64,000 nucleotides of DNA from Lachnospiraceae bacterium UBA4260 (lineage in GTDB: Bacteria > Bacillota > Clostridia > Lachnospirales > Lachnospiraceae). The stretch spans positions 1 to 64,000 of the forward strand of contig DGWK01000024.1 of assembly GCA_002395235.1 (NCBI GenBank). The letters are read 5' to 3'. Made by a program: the position numbers and the translations under genes. The notes beneath the pieces are model-generated. The model was not told where the DNA came from. It saw only the letters and a program-made list of their open reading frames with translations, and searched no databases. Within the stretch, counting starts at the first letter, position 1; the number at the start of each line of letters is the position of its first letter. Of the stretch, positions 24,461-33,029 are shown one piece after another.

Positions 24461-25513
24461 ATGGGAATAAACTTCAGCAGAGTACTGGAACTTGCCATCC
24501 CCTGCCTAATGTTCTGGGGGATCCTGGCGGCGTCTCTTGCGCTGGACCGAAGCAGGTTCAGAAACTGCATATTCCTGCTGCTTGCGACAGTGTCGACCGC
24601 GCCGCTTCTGTGCGCGCTGACCGGCAGCCACGAGGAGGGAACGGCCAGGGCCCTTTCGATCATAGCCTTCGCGGCGCTTCTGTCCGTGCCGGGGATTCTG
24701 ATCGGAAACGGCGTGACCATGTACCGCAGGGAGGGAAGGAGCCTGGCCAATCAGCTCTCGCTCATCCTCGGGATCGTGGTTGCAGTGGGAGAGCTGTGCA
24801 CCTTTCTGTTCTATGTTTTTCCCATATTCTGGTCGGAGGGAAACTGGCAGTTTATCACAACGGGTATGCGAGTGCTCCTGTTCATCAGCCTGTCGATCAC
24901 TTATGTGTCGGTGATCTTCGCGGCGTTCATGGGATACACGATTTTGCTGCAGCTGATTCCTCCAAAGAGAGATTTTGACTACGTGATCATTCACGGATGC
25001 GGCCTGCTGAGGGGAAGAGAAGTGTCGAAACTTCTCGCGGACCGCATCGACAAGGCGATCGAGGTCTACCATAAGGATCCCACGCCTCCGATCCTGATCC
25101 CGTCCGGCGGAAAAGGAGAGGACGAGGAGATCTCCGAAGCAGAGGCCATGGAGGCGTATCTCATAGAACACGGGATACCGAGTCAGCAGATTATAAAGGA
25201 AGACAAGTCCATGACGACCCGGGAGAACCTGCTGTTCTCGCAAAAGATCATCCGGCAGCGGGGCGGAAGTTCCTACGTCGCGCTGGTAACGAGCAATTAT
25301 CATGTCTACAGGGCACTGAATTTGTGCGAGAAGATCGATCTGGAGTGCACGGGGATCGGGGCCCATGTCGCCTCGTATTACTGGCCTAGTGCCCTGATCA
25401 GAGAGTTCGCGGCTATTATGAGCCAAAAGAAGAATTTCGCCGTGTTCGCGGCGGGGTGGCTCCTCACAGTGGTCCCTTTGCTGTATATGATCATGGGAAA
25501 CGCCATACAGTAG
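24461..25513 (+). CDS. Membrane protein with YdcF (DUF218) domain
   Basis: The 350-residue product has about five hydrophobic segments in residues 1-175, then a soluble YdcF/DUF218 domain with DYVIIHGCGL, ILIPSGGKGEDE and VTSNYHVYRA, and a last hydrophobic segment near 325-345. DUF218 proteins are linked to cell-envelope polymer metabolism, but no reaction is known for this type. It is followed after 13 bases by an EEP-fold protein and may share its transcript. Confidence 0.85.
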   Translation: MGINFSRVLELAIPCLMFWGILAASLALDRSRFRNCIFLLLATVSTAPLLCALTGSHEEGTARALSIIAFAALLSVPGILIGNGVTMYRREGRSLANQLSLILGIVVAVGELCTFLFYVFPIFWSEGNWQFITTGMRVLLFISLSITYVSVIFAAFMGYTILLQLIPPKRDFDYVIIHGCGLLRGREVSKLLADRIDKAIEVYHKDPTPPILIPSGGKGEDEEISEAEAMEAYLIEHGIPSQQIIKEDKSMTTRENLLFSQKIIRQRGGSSYVALVTSNYHVYRALNLCEKIDLECTGIGAHVASYYWPSALIREFAAIMSQKKNFAVFAAGWLLTVVPLLYMIMGNAIQ

Positions 25514-25526
25514 AAATCCGAGAATT

Positions 25527-26462
25527 ATGACAGAGAATCAAGAGAAGACCGTCCCGAAGCGGACAAAAAAGTTCATAAAGCGGGGGATCTCCGTGATCCT
25601 TATGATCGGCGTCCTGATCGCGGCCATGCTCGAAGTGCTGACGCTTACGGAGTACAGGCCCCCCGAACGGGAGCAGGTAGCCATCAACAACTTTGGCTGG
25701 GAGTCGGCAAAGCCCGGCGACAGCCTGAAAGTCCTCTCCTGGCAGATCGGATTCGCAGCGGGGGGCGGCAAGGCGGCCGATGAGGAGAGCGTTCGAAGCA
25801 ACCTTTCCGGGATCGCGAGGGAGACGGCGCAGTTGGATCCCGACGTGGTCTTTCTGCAGGAGGTCGACCGCGACGCGGCAAGATCGCACCGCATCGATGA
25901 GATGATCGAGCTGGTCAACGTATTTATAGATGAACATGAGCTCGATTTTACACCCGCCTTCGCGTACAACAGAAGCGTCCTCTTCGTCCCTTATCCCATC
26001 CCGCCCACAGGGCTGGTCCGGAGCGGCCTGCTGACACTGACACGAAAGCAGATGGAATCGGCGGAGCGGATCCAGCTTCCAAACGCCGATAAATGGCCGG
26101 CCAGACTGGTCGGTTTCAAGCACTGCCTGCTGGTGGAGCGTCTGCCGGTGCAAAACAGCGACAGGGAGCTCGTTCTGATCAACCTTCAGACGGACGCCGG
26201 CAGCAGCTCGCAAGGGAAGTCGGAGCAGGAGAAAGCGATCCTCGGGTTCCTGCAGGAGGAGGCGGACAAGGGCAATTATGTCATTGCGGCCGGTGAATTT
26301 GATCAGACCTTCAGCGATGCGGACGGAAGTCTTCTGAAGTATTACCCGGAGGGGGGCTGTGTCCTGTCCTCCAATATCGAAGTCCGGTCCTGCGAGAGAA
26401 AGAAAACGGGATCCGAATACGCGGGTCATGAGCCGGTTCTGCTGGAGTGCGTGCTCCGGTGA
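25527..26462 (+). CDS. Degenerate endonuclease/exonuclease/phosphatase-fold membrane protein
   Basis: The 311-residue product has an N-terminal signal anchor (19-41) and an EEP (DNase I-like) domain. The overall pattern is clear (PDVVFLQEVDRDAARSHRI, FVPYPIPPTGLVRSG, ERIQLPNADKWPARLVGFKHCLLVERLP in segments). Several catalytic positions differ from the family: the motif-I Asn is Gln73, the NLH His is Gln221, GDFN is GEFD (257-259) and the SDH Asp is Gly300. Glu112 and His301 remain. The C-terminal part is also shortened. It is probably catalytically inactive or altered, and outward facing. Confidence 0.8.
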   Translation: MTENQEKTVPKRTKKFIKRGISVILMIGVLIAAMLEVLTLTEYRPPEREQVAINNFGWESAKPGDSLKVLSWQIGFAAGGGKAADEESVRSNLSGIARETAQLDPDVVFLQEVDRDAARSHRIDEMIELVNVFIDEHELDFTPAFAYNRSVLFVPYPIPPTGLVRSGLLTLTRKQMESAERIQLPNADKWPARLVGFKHCLLVERLPVQNSDRELVLINLQTDAGSSSQGKSEQEKAILGFLQEEADKGNYVIAAGEFDQTFSDADGSLLKYYPEGGCVLSSNIEVRSCERKKTGSEYAGHEPVLLECVLR

Positions 26463-26560
26463 CGGCGCCGGCAAAGAGCCTGCCGGCGAGCTTTTGTATG
26501 GCACAACAGGAAATGCCTGTGATACATAAATACATTGTTTTTAAGAGCTGATTTATGCAG

Positions 26561-26566
26561 TATAAT
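26561..26566 (+). promoter_or_regulatory. -10 element upstream of galE
   Basis: A perfect TATAAT at 26561-26566 lies 42 bases before galE. A -35 is not clear; TTGTTT at 26535-26540 would require 20-base spacing. Confidence 0.45.
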
Positions 26567-26607
26567 TGACATATGAATCAAAACACAGGTGAAGGAGGAA
26601 ATACACC

Positions 26608-27624
26608 ATGGCAATATTAGTTACAGGCGGAACAGGCTTCATCGGAAGCCACACAGTGGTTGAACTTCTGCAGGCAGGATATGAAGTAGTCATCGCAGAC
26701 AACCTTTACAATTCAAAGGCTATGGTGGTCGACAGGATCGAAGCGATCACCGGCAAGCGCCCGACATTCTACGAGCTGGATGTCTGTGATAAGCCCGCGT
26801 TGGACGCCCTTTTTGAGAAAGAGAAGATCGACGCGGTCATTCACTTCGCAGGATATAAGGCAGTCGGCGAATCTACGAGAAAACCGATCGAATACTACGA
26901 GAACAACCTGGGTTCCACGCTGACGCTCTGCAAGTCCATGAGAGAGCACGGCTGCTTCAAGATCGTATTCTCTTCCTCTGCGACCGTCTACGGAGATCCC
27001 GCTTTTGTCCCGATCACAGAGGAGTGCCCCAAGGGCATCACGACCAATCCTTACGGCGAGACAAAGTCCATGCAGGAGAGGATCCTCACAGATATATGGA
27101 AAGCGGACGATCGCTGGAAAGTTATGCTGCTTCGCTATTTTAACCCGATCGGAGCGCACGAGAGCGGCATGATCGGAGAAGATCCCAAGGGAATCCCCAA
27201 CAACCTGCTCCCTTACGTGGCCCAGGTGGCTTCCGGCAAGCTGGAGAAGGTCCACGTATTCGGCAACGACTATGACACACCCGACGGAACGGGAATCCGC
27301 GACTATATCCATGTCGTCGACCTGGCGAAGGGCCATGTCAAGGCAATCGAGGGCATGGAGAAGCTGGACGGCGTCAATGTCTTCAATCTGGGAACGGGAC
27401 ACGGCTACAGCGTGCTCGACATCATCAAGGCGTTCTCCAAGGCCTGCGGCAAGGAGCTCCCTTATGTGATCGATCCCAGAAGGCCCGGCGACATCGCGGT
27501 GTGCTACAGCGATCCCGCCAAGGCCAGGGAGATCCTGGGCTGGACGGCTGAGAAGAATCTCGAGGATATGTGCCGGGACGGCTGGAACTGGCAGAGCAAG
27601 AATCCTGACGGATACGTAGAATAA
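26608..27624 (+). CDS. galE: UDP-glucose 4-epimerase
   Basis: GalE interconverts UDP-glucose and UDP-galactose using bound NAD. The 338-residue product has the Rossmann motif GGTGFIGSHT at the N-terminus, the catalytic Ser/Thr region SSSATVYG, the YxxxK pair in NPYGETKS, and the RYFNPIGAHESG signature. Length is standard for the Leloir enzyme. GGAGGAAATACACC precedes the ATG. No other galactose genes are nearby, so a supply role for surface polysaccharides is possible. Confidence 0.97.
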   Translation: MAILVTGGTGFIGSHTVVELLQAGYEVVIADNLYNSKAMVVDRIEAITGKRPTFYELDVCDKPALDALFEKEKIDAVIHFAGYKAVGESTRKPIEYYENNLGSTLTLCKSMREHGCFKIVFSSSATVYGDPAFVPITEECPKGITTNPYGETKSMQERILTDIWKADDRWKVMLLRYFNPIGAHESGMIGEDPKGIPNNLLPYVAQVASGKLEKVHVFGNDYDTPDGTGIRDYIHVVDLAKGHVKAIEGMEKLDGVNVFNLGTGHGYSVLDIIKAFSKACGKELPYVIDPRRPGDIAVCYSDPAKAREILGWTAEKNLEDMCRDGWNWQSKNPDGYVE

Positions 27625-27677
27625 GCCTTCCGGGACCTCTGCCGCCGGTACGGGCGGCAATACGGAAAAAACAGAAC

Positions 27678-27714
27678 AGCTCTCTGCTGCGGAAGCGGCA
27701 GAGAGCTATCTTTA
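27678..27714 (+). terminator. Terminator after galE
   Basis: AGCTCTCTGC (27678-27687) pairs perfectly with GCAGAGAGCT (27698-27707), with three more inner pairs possible, followed by ATCTTTAT. The T-run is weak. Confidence 0.65.
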
Positions 27715-27794
27715 TGTCGAGAGGGAAGAAAAAACGTGTTATTATGTGTATAACACATGACAGTGCATCAGCTTGCAATGAGGAGGAAGAGCAC

Positions 27795-28730
27795 GTGAAA
27801 AACAAGAAAGTTCTGGTTGCTGTCCTTACGGCAGTTCTGATCACAGCGGCCGTGATCGGCGGACTCTGGTTCGCCGGCTTTTTCAAACTTACGCCCATGA
27901 AGCTGGCCAGGAGGAGCATGAAGGAACTGGCCAAGGTGCAGTCCTTTGACTCCGATATCCGGATGGAATATGAGGGCACTATCGCGTTTATGGGAAATAA
28001 CGTGGATTTTGCGCTCACTTCGGACTGTAATCTTAAGGGGGTCGTCAGGACCGGAACGACCTATATGAAAGGGACAATGGGGACAAAGCTTCCGATCCTC
28101 GGGGATCTTTCCGTACCTGTGGAAGGATATCAGCAGTATCAGGACACCGGCATGGTCACATATACCAGGTTCCGGAATTCCGACTGGCTGGTGAACGAGG
28201 TGCAGCCGGTGCAGGTGCCTGAGGGAGGCGCCCAGTTTAATCTCGACTATAAAGTGGTGCTGGGCATCATGCAGAAGATCTCCGAAGGAGAGATGAAGGC
28301 GCAGCTCGCGGAAGAGACGGAACAGCTGCGCGGCCAGGAGGTCTACAGGATGGACATTTCCGTCACCGGAGAACTGATCGGCGAGATTGTTCAGGCTTTG
28401 ACCGCGTCACAGGGAAACAATGCGGCTCTTCCGGACAATTTTGACATATCAGACGGCGATGCCGCGATCAGACTGTATATCTTCAAGGAGACGAGACTGC
28501 CGGCGAAGCTGGTCATCGACTGCACGGCACTGGGCCGGGCAGTGATCCGGAACCTGCTGAAAAACAGCGCGGCGGGGGAATCCGTATCGACGGGAACGAA
28601 CAGTTTTGTGATCACGGCGGATGTCCTCGCTTACAATACCATCGATGAGATCACCATCCCGCAGGAAGTGATTTCGTCCGCGGTGAAGCCGGAGCAGTTT
28701 GATCTGCTCAGTATTTTTATGGGGAAGTGA
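27795..28730 (+). CDS. Membrane-anchored protein of unknown function
   Basis: The 311-residue product starts at a GTG with AGGAGG at 27781-27786. Residues 5-30 form one hydrophobic segment (VLVAVLTAVLITAAVIGG), so the rest is likely outside the cell. The exported part has repeated beta-strand-like stretches (KVQSFDSDIRMEYEGTIAF, VEGYQQYQDTGMVTYTRF) and looks like an antiparallel-beta lipoprotein fold, but no family is recognised. It opens a run of closely spaced genes (six bases to the next) reaching to truA copy 2. Its role with the MoxR/VWA pair is unknown. Confidence 0.75.
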   Translation: MKNKKVLVAVLTAVLITAAVIGGLWFAGFFKLTPMKLARRSMKELAKVQSFDSDIRMEYEGTIAFMGNNVDFALTSDCNLKGVVRTGTTYMKGTMGTKLPILGDLSVPVEGYQQYQDTGMVTYTRFRNSDWLVNEVQPVQVPEGGAQFNLDYKVVLGIMQKISEGEMKAQLAEETEQLRGQEVYRMDISVTGELIGEIVQALTASQGNNAALPDNFDISDGDAAIRLYIFKETRLPAKLVIDCTALGRAVIRNLLKNSAAGESVSTGTNSFVITADVLAYNTIDEITIPQEVISSAVKPEQFDLLSIFMGK

Positions 28731-28736
28731 CAGCAT

Positions 28737-29636
28737 ATGCCATTTACTTACAACAAGATCGAATACCGCGGTGAAGCGTGCATTGAGATCACAGGCTTCG
28801 AAGGGGCCGTCAGGAGCCTTACCTTCCCGGACAGGATCGGGGAGCTGCCGGTGAGAAGCATAGGGAAGCACGCTTTCGCGGGAAGAAAAGATGTGCAGGA
28901 GGTGAGTCTCCCTCAGTCTCTGAGGAGGCTTAACCTTTTTGCGTTCCATAATTGTTCCCGGCTCAGAGCAATGTCCCTCTACGACAGTGTCGAAGATTAT
29001 TATGACGGCGTGATCCGGCAGTGCGGCGCCCTCGAGGAGATCACGATCCGAGGGAGCGGCAGGTCCTTCGCGCTGATGAAGGAGATGCTTGAGGACAATG
29101 ACCGGGCCATGAGTTTTCATCTGTACCTTCCCGATGGGGAGATCCGCCTCTCTTTCCCCGACTACGCGCTGATCGCCTCGGAGAACACGATGGCGAGGAC
29201 GATCCAGTTCGCTTACGAGGGAGGCGGCTATGCCTACAGGAACTGCGTCAGAAAAAAGGAGATCAGGTTCCGGGAATATGACCGGCTGTTTCCTTTCATG
29301 GAACACGATGACCCGGAGTTCGCGGCCGTGATCGCATCGGACCGGCTTCTGTATGCCCATGACCTGGATTCGTCTTCCGAGGAGAGGTACACTGCGTTTC
29401 TGACAGATCACGCGGCGGACGCCCTTAAGACCTTTATCCGAAAGGGACAGATGGACAAGGTGCAGCTGATCACCGAAAACGGGCTCGCGGACGAGGAGGC
29501 CCTGTCGGAGGCTTTAAAGCTCGCTTCCGAGAGAAAGGAGACCGCGATCTGCGCGGTACTGATGGAGAGTGGGCGCGGCAGAGAGAGAAAAGGACAGGAT
29601 CTGTCGCTGCAGCTCGATGACTGGGATGACTGGTAA
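28737..29636 (+). CDS. BspA-like leucine-rich repeat protein
   Basis: The 299-residue product lacks a signal peptide. Residues 18-110 contain LRR_5/BspA-type repeats (LPVRSIGKHAFAGRKDVQEV, then a second copy near FAFHNC). The C-terminal third (about 225-285) has helical pairs that resemble ankyrin-like repeats (ADALKTFIRKGQMDKVQLIT). It is probably a cytoplasmic protein-interaction module for the VWA and MoxR proteins encoded just downstream, a role inferred from gene order only. Confidence 0.72.
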   Translation: MPFTYNKIEYRGEACIEITGFEGAVRSLTFPDRIGELPVRSIGKHAFAGRKDVQEVSLPQSLRRLNLFAFHNCSRLRAMSLYDSVEDYYDGVIRQCGALEEITIRGSGRSFALMKEMLEDNDRAMSFHLYLPDGEIRLSFPDYALIASENTMARTIQFAYEGGGYAYRNCVRKKEIRFREYDRLFPFMEHDDPEFAAVIASDRLLYAHDLDSSSEERYTAFLTDHAADALKTFIRKGQMDKVQLITENGLADEEALSEALKLASERKETAICAVLMESGRGRERKGQDLSLQLDDWDDW

Positions 29637-29658
29637 AGCAAACAGAAAGGGAATCAGA

Positions 29659-31083
29659 ATGTCGCAGACCAGAGAAAAACTGGAGCAGATGGGGTTCCGG
29701 ATCCTGGACGCGGTGCGCACGGAGCTGCTTTTGTCCATGAGGTTCATGGCTCCCGCCCTGAACAGCCTCGGGTTTAAAATGGATCTGGCGACGTCGTCCG
29801 CGGGCACAGACGCCGCCTATATACGGTTCAATCCCGGCTTCCTGCTGCAGGTCTACGTGGAGAGGCCCCGCAGAATGAACAGGATGTATGTGCACATGCT
29901 GATGCACTGTCTGTTCCGGCACATGTTTTCGGCGAGGGACCGGGAGGATCCGGAGCTGTGGGACCTGTGCTGTGATATCGCCGCGGAATCGGTGGTGGAC
30001 TCCATGACGTACGACGTGGTCGCCAGGACCCACTCGCCCTTCAGGGAGGAGTGGTATGAGCGCCTTGAGTCCGAGGTCAAAATACTGACGGCGGAGAAGA
30101 TCTACGCCTGGTTTTTGGACAGAGAGCGGAACTACGCGGTGGAGGAAGCCCTGCGCAGGGAGTTCACGGTGGACGATCACAGCTTCTGGCAGCGCCTGGA
30201 GGACGAGCAGGAGCCGCAGAAGAACCCTCCGGGGACGCCGCCCGGCGCGCCGAACAATGACGGCGAACAGGGGAAGCAGGAGACGGAGCAGAGCTCCCGC
30301 GACCTCAAACCGGTCAACCCCAAAGAGGACGAGTGGAAGAAAAACGCCGAAAAGATCGAGGCGGACCTGGATATAATGGGGAAGGAGAGATCTCAGGAAT
30401 ATGGCTCCCTGTCCCGGATCCTTCGCTTTGAGAGCAGGAAACGGACCGATTACAGGGAGTTCCTTCAGAGATTTTCTGTTTTGCGCGAGGAGGCGGGAAT
30501 CGATCCGGATTCCTTTGATTACGGGTTCTACTATTACGGCATGGAGATGTACGGCAACATGCCGCTCATTGAGGAAAATGAACTGCGGGAGATCCGCAAG
30601 GTGGACTCGCTGGTCATCGCCATCGACACGTCGGCGTCCTGCCAGAAAGTGCTGGTGCAGCAGTTTCTGAACGAGACGGCGGACCTTTTGTCGGGGATCG
30701 GCAGTTTCTTTAAAAAGACGGAGATCCACCTGATCGAGTGCGACGACCGGGTCCAGAACGACCGGGTGATCACGGACCTCTCCCAGCTGCAGCAGTACGC
30801 GCAGGGGTTTGAGGTCAAGGGAGGATTCGGGACGGACTTCCGGCCGGTCTTTAACTATATCGAAGACCTGAGGGCAGCGGGAAAGCTGGAAAACCTCAAA
30901 GGACTTATGTACTTTACGGACGGATTCGGGGAGTATCCGAAGAAGCCGACGGATTATGACACGGCGTTCGTGTTCTTCAGGGACGAGGAGCTCGATGACA
31001 CGGGAGTGCCGGACTGGGCAATCAAGCTGTTTCTGACACCGGAAGGGATGGAGACAGAAGACAGACGCGGGGTAACAAATTGA
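29659..31083 (+). CDS. VWA-domain protein with a DUF2201-like metallopeptidase-type N-terminus
   Basis: The 474-residue product has an N-terminal helical domain with HMLMHCLFRH at 79-88. This is the place of HExxH in putative metallopeptidases, but the catalytic Glu is Met80, leaving only potential metal ligands. A charged Gln/Pro-rich linker (about 185-240) follows, then a von Willebrand A domain with MIDAS residues DTSAS, GTDF and TDGFG (about 318-420). It overlaps the MoxR gene by four bases, as in other MoxR-VWA pairs that remodel or activate partner proteins. The start at 29659 follows GAAAGGGA. Confidence 0.82.
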   Translation: MSQTREKLEQMGFRILDAVRTELLLSMRFMAPALNSLGFKMDLATSSAGTDAAYIRFNPGFLLQVYVERPRRMNRMYVHMLMHCLFRHMFSARDREDPELWDLCCDIAAESVVDSMTYDVVARTHSPFREEWYERLESEVKILTAEKIYAWFLDRERNYAVEEALRREFTVDDHSFWQRLEDEQEPQKNPPGTPPGAPNNDGEQGKQETEQSSRDLKPVNPKEDEWKKNAEKIEADLDIMGKERSQEYGSLSRILRFESRKRTDYREFLQRFSVLREEAGIDPDSFDYGFYYYGMEMYGNMPLIEENELREIRKVDSLVIAIDTSASCQKVLVQQFLNETADLLSGIGSFFKKTEIHLIECDDRVQNDRVITDLSQLQQYAQGFEVKGGFGTDFRPVFNYIEDLRAAGKLENLKGLMYFTDGFGEYPKKPTDYDTAFVFFRDEELDDTGVPDWAIKLFLTPEGMETEDRRGVTN

Positions 31084-32639
31084 ACATAAAAGTAAACATC
31101 AAAGAAGCAAAGCAGGAAGTGATCAACACAGTCAGGGCCTATCTGAAGAAGGATGAGACCGGGGCCTACGAGATCCCTCCGGAGAGACAGCGGCCGATCC
31201 TTCTCATGGGACCTCCCGGGATCGGAAAGACCGCCATCATGGAGCAGGTGGCCGGAGAGTGCGGGATCAGCCTGATCTCCTATACGATCACGCACCACAC
31301 CAGGCAGAGCGCCATAGGACTGCCGTTTATTTCCAGGAAGGAATACGGCGGAACAGAATACGCCGTGACGGAGTACACGATGAGCGAGATCGTGGCTTCC
31401 GTTTATGATCAGATCGAGGCCTCCGGGATCTCGGAGGGGATCCTCTTTCTGGACGAGATCAACTGCGTCTCGGAGACGCTGGCTCCGACCATGCTGCAGT
31501 TTCTGCAGTACAAGATGTTCGGAAACCACAAGGTGCCGGACGGCTTTATCATTGTCACGGCGGGCAACCCTCCCCAGTACAATAAGTCTGTCCGGGACTT
31601 CGACATCGTCACGCTGGACCGCGTCAAGAGGATCGATATCGAGGAGGATTTCTCCGTCTGGAAAGAATACGCCTATCAGGCGGGCATTCACGGCGCGATC
31701 CTGTCCTACCTTCAGATCCGCGGGAAGGACTTTTACAGTGTCAAAACACAGATCGACGGCAGGCAGTTCGTGACAGCAAGGGGCTGGGAAGACCTCTCAA
31801 GGATCATCAAGGTCTACGAGGAGCTGGGGATCGAGGTCGGAGAGCGGCTCTGCATCCAGTACCTGCAGGACCCGGAGATCGCGTCCGGTTTCGCGTCCTA
31901 TTACGAGCTGTACAGCAAATACCGCACGCTGTACAGAATCCCTGAGATCCTGGAAGGGGCGGTCCCCGAGGAGAGCGCGGCGCTCAGAGAAGCGCCCTTT
32001 GACGAGAAGCTCAGTATTCTGGGGCTCCTCATCGATAGCCTGAATGGGGAATTCCGGTCTTATGCGGAGAACCTGAGCGTGCAGAAGCGCGTTCTGGAGG
32101 AGCTGACCGCCCTGCGGGCGGATCTGAAAGAGGCCGCGAGAGGGGCCGCAGACGGTTCTCTGTCGAGGGAGGACTGCAGTGCCCGAAAGCTCCTGGCAGC
32201 GCGCAGACTCGCGTGCGAAAAGGAGATGGCCCGCCGGAAAAACGCCAGGATGCTGGACAAAGAGAGCGAGAGGGCGGAAAAGAAGGTTTGCATGAGGCTC
32301 ATGGAGATGGAAAAGCTCCTTGCGGTGAACGGAAGCGGGGATGCCAGGAAGGATTTCGGCCTCCTGAAACGGGCCTTCGACGAGGCGGAGAGCCGCAGAA
32401 AAGAGGAGATCGCGGACGCGGACAGACATCTCAGTGGCAGTTTCCGATTCCTGTCGGCCACATTCGGCGAGGGACAGGAGATCGTGCTGTTTCTGTCGGA
32501 GCTCACGGCCGGATATTACAGCCTCAAGTTCGTCAATGAGTGCGGGAACGAGGCTTATTACAGGTATAACCGGCTCCTGCTCCTGAAGGACCGCAGGGAA
32601 GCGCTGCAGCAGGAGGCGCTGCAGCTTCTGGAGGACTGA
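31080..32639 (+). CDS. MoxR-type AAA+ ATPase
   Basis: The 519-residue product has Walker A GPPGIGKT (44-51), Walker B ILFLDEIN (121-128), a sensor-1 region VTAGNPPQY and an arginine-containing LDRVKRIDI segment, as in MoxR AAA+ proteins. The C-terminal 200 residues are mostly charged helices that look like a coiled coil (330-450), longer than usual MoxR proteins. The start is TTG and overlaps the VWA stop (TTGA). MoxR ATPases usually act as chaperones with VWA partners. Confidence 0.85.
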   Translation: MNIKVNIKEAKQEVINTVRAYLKKDETGAYEIPPERQRPILLMGPPGIGKTAIMEQVAGECGISLISYTITHHTRQSAIGLPFISRKEYGGTEYAVTEYTMSEIVASVYDQIEASGISEGILFLDEINCVSETLAPTMLQFLQYKMFGNHKVPDGFIIVTAGNPPQYNKSVRDFDIVTLDRVKRIDIEEDFSVWKEYAYQAGIHGAILSYLQIRGKDFYSVKTQIDGRQFVTARGWEDLSRIIKVYEELGIEVGERLCIQYLQDPEIASGFASYYELYSKYRTLYRIPEILEGAVPEESAALREAPFDEKLSILGLLIDSLNGEFRSYAENLSVQKRVLEELTALRADLKEAARGAADGSLSREDCSARKLLAARRLACEKEMARRKNARMLDKESERAEKKVCMRLMEMEKLLAVNGSGDARKDFGLLKRAFDEAESRRKEEIADADRHLSGSFRFLSATFGEGQEIVLFLSELTAGYYSLKFVNECGNEAYYRYNRLLLLKDRREALQQEALQLLED

Positions 32640-32641
32640 GT

Positions 32642-32977
32642 ATGGCTTTCTGGGGATACCGGCCGGTACTGCCGGAGTTTGAGATGGAGGATCCCAAAGG
32701 GGATTTCAGGACCTCAGAGGTCATCGAGCAATATCATCTGAGCGGCAGAGCCCTGTACATGCCCGGAGGCGGGTTTTCGTGGAAGTATCTGCCGCTGGAC
32801 AGGATCCGGGGCGTGATCCCGGGCAGAGAGAGACGGGACGAGGAGAGCGCCATGGGCGGCTATCACATAGAGCAGCCGACGGTCCGCGTGATCCACGAGG
32901 GCGGCGTCGAGATCCTGACGCTGGAAAGCGCAAGAGAGGCGGACAGGCTGTTTTCGCTCCTGAAGAAAAACTACTGA
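32642..32977 (+). CDS. Small protein of unknown function in the MoxR cassette
   Basis: The 111-residue product has no signal or membrane segment. The pattern (KYLPLDRIRGVIPGRE, then VRVIHEGGVEILTLESAREA, then DRLFSLLKK) suggests a small PH-like beta barrel with a final helix, but no family is assigned. It starts two bases after the MoxR stop, so co-translation is likely. Confidence 0.7.
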   Translation: MAFWGYRPVLPEFEMEDPKGDFRTSEVIEQYHLSGRALYMPGGGFSWKYLPLDRIRGVIPGRERRDEESAMGGYHIEQPTVRVIHEGGVEILTLESAREADRLFSLLKKNY

Positions 32978-32980
32978 ATC

Positions 32981-33016
32981 AGAGACAAAATAAGAGACAG
33001 AATAAGAGACAGCGAA
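32981..33016 (+). repeat. Three tandem copies of a 12-bp unit before truA copy 2
   Basis: AGAGACAAAATA, AGAGACAGAATA and AGAGACAGCGAA follow each other directly (32981-33016). The third merges into the truA ribosome binding site. Slippage could change the spacing between the two genes. Confidence 0.8.
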
Positions 33017-33029
33017 AGGAGGGGCACGG

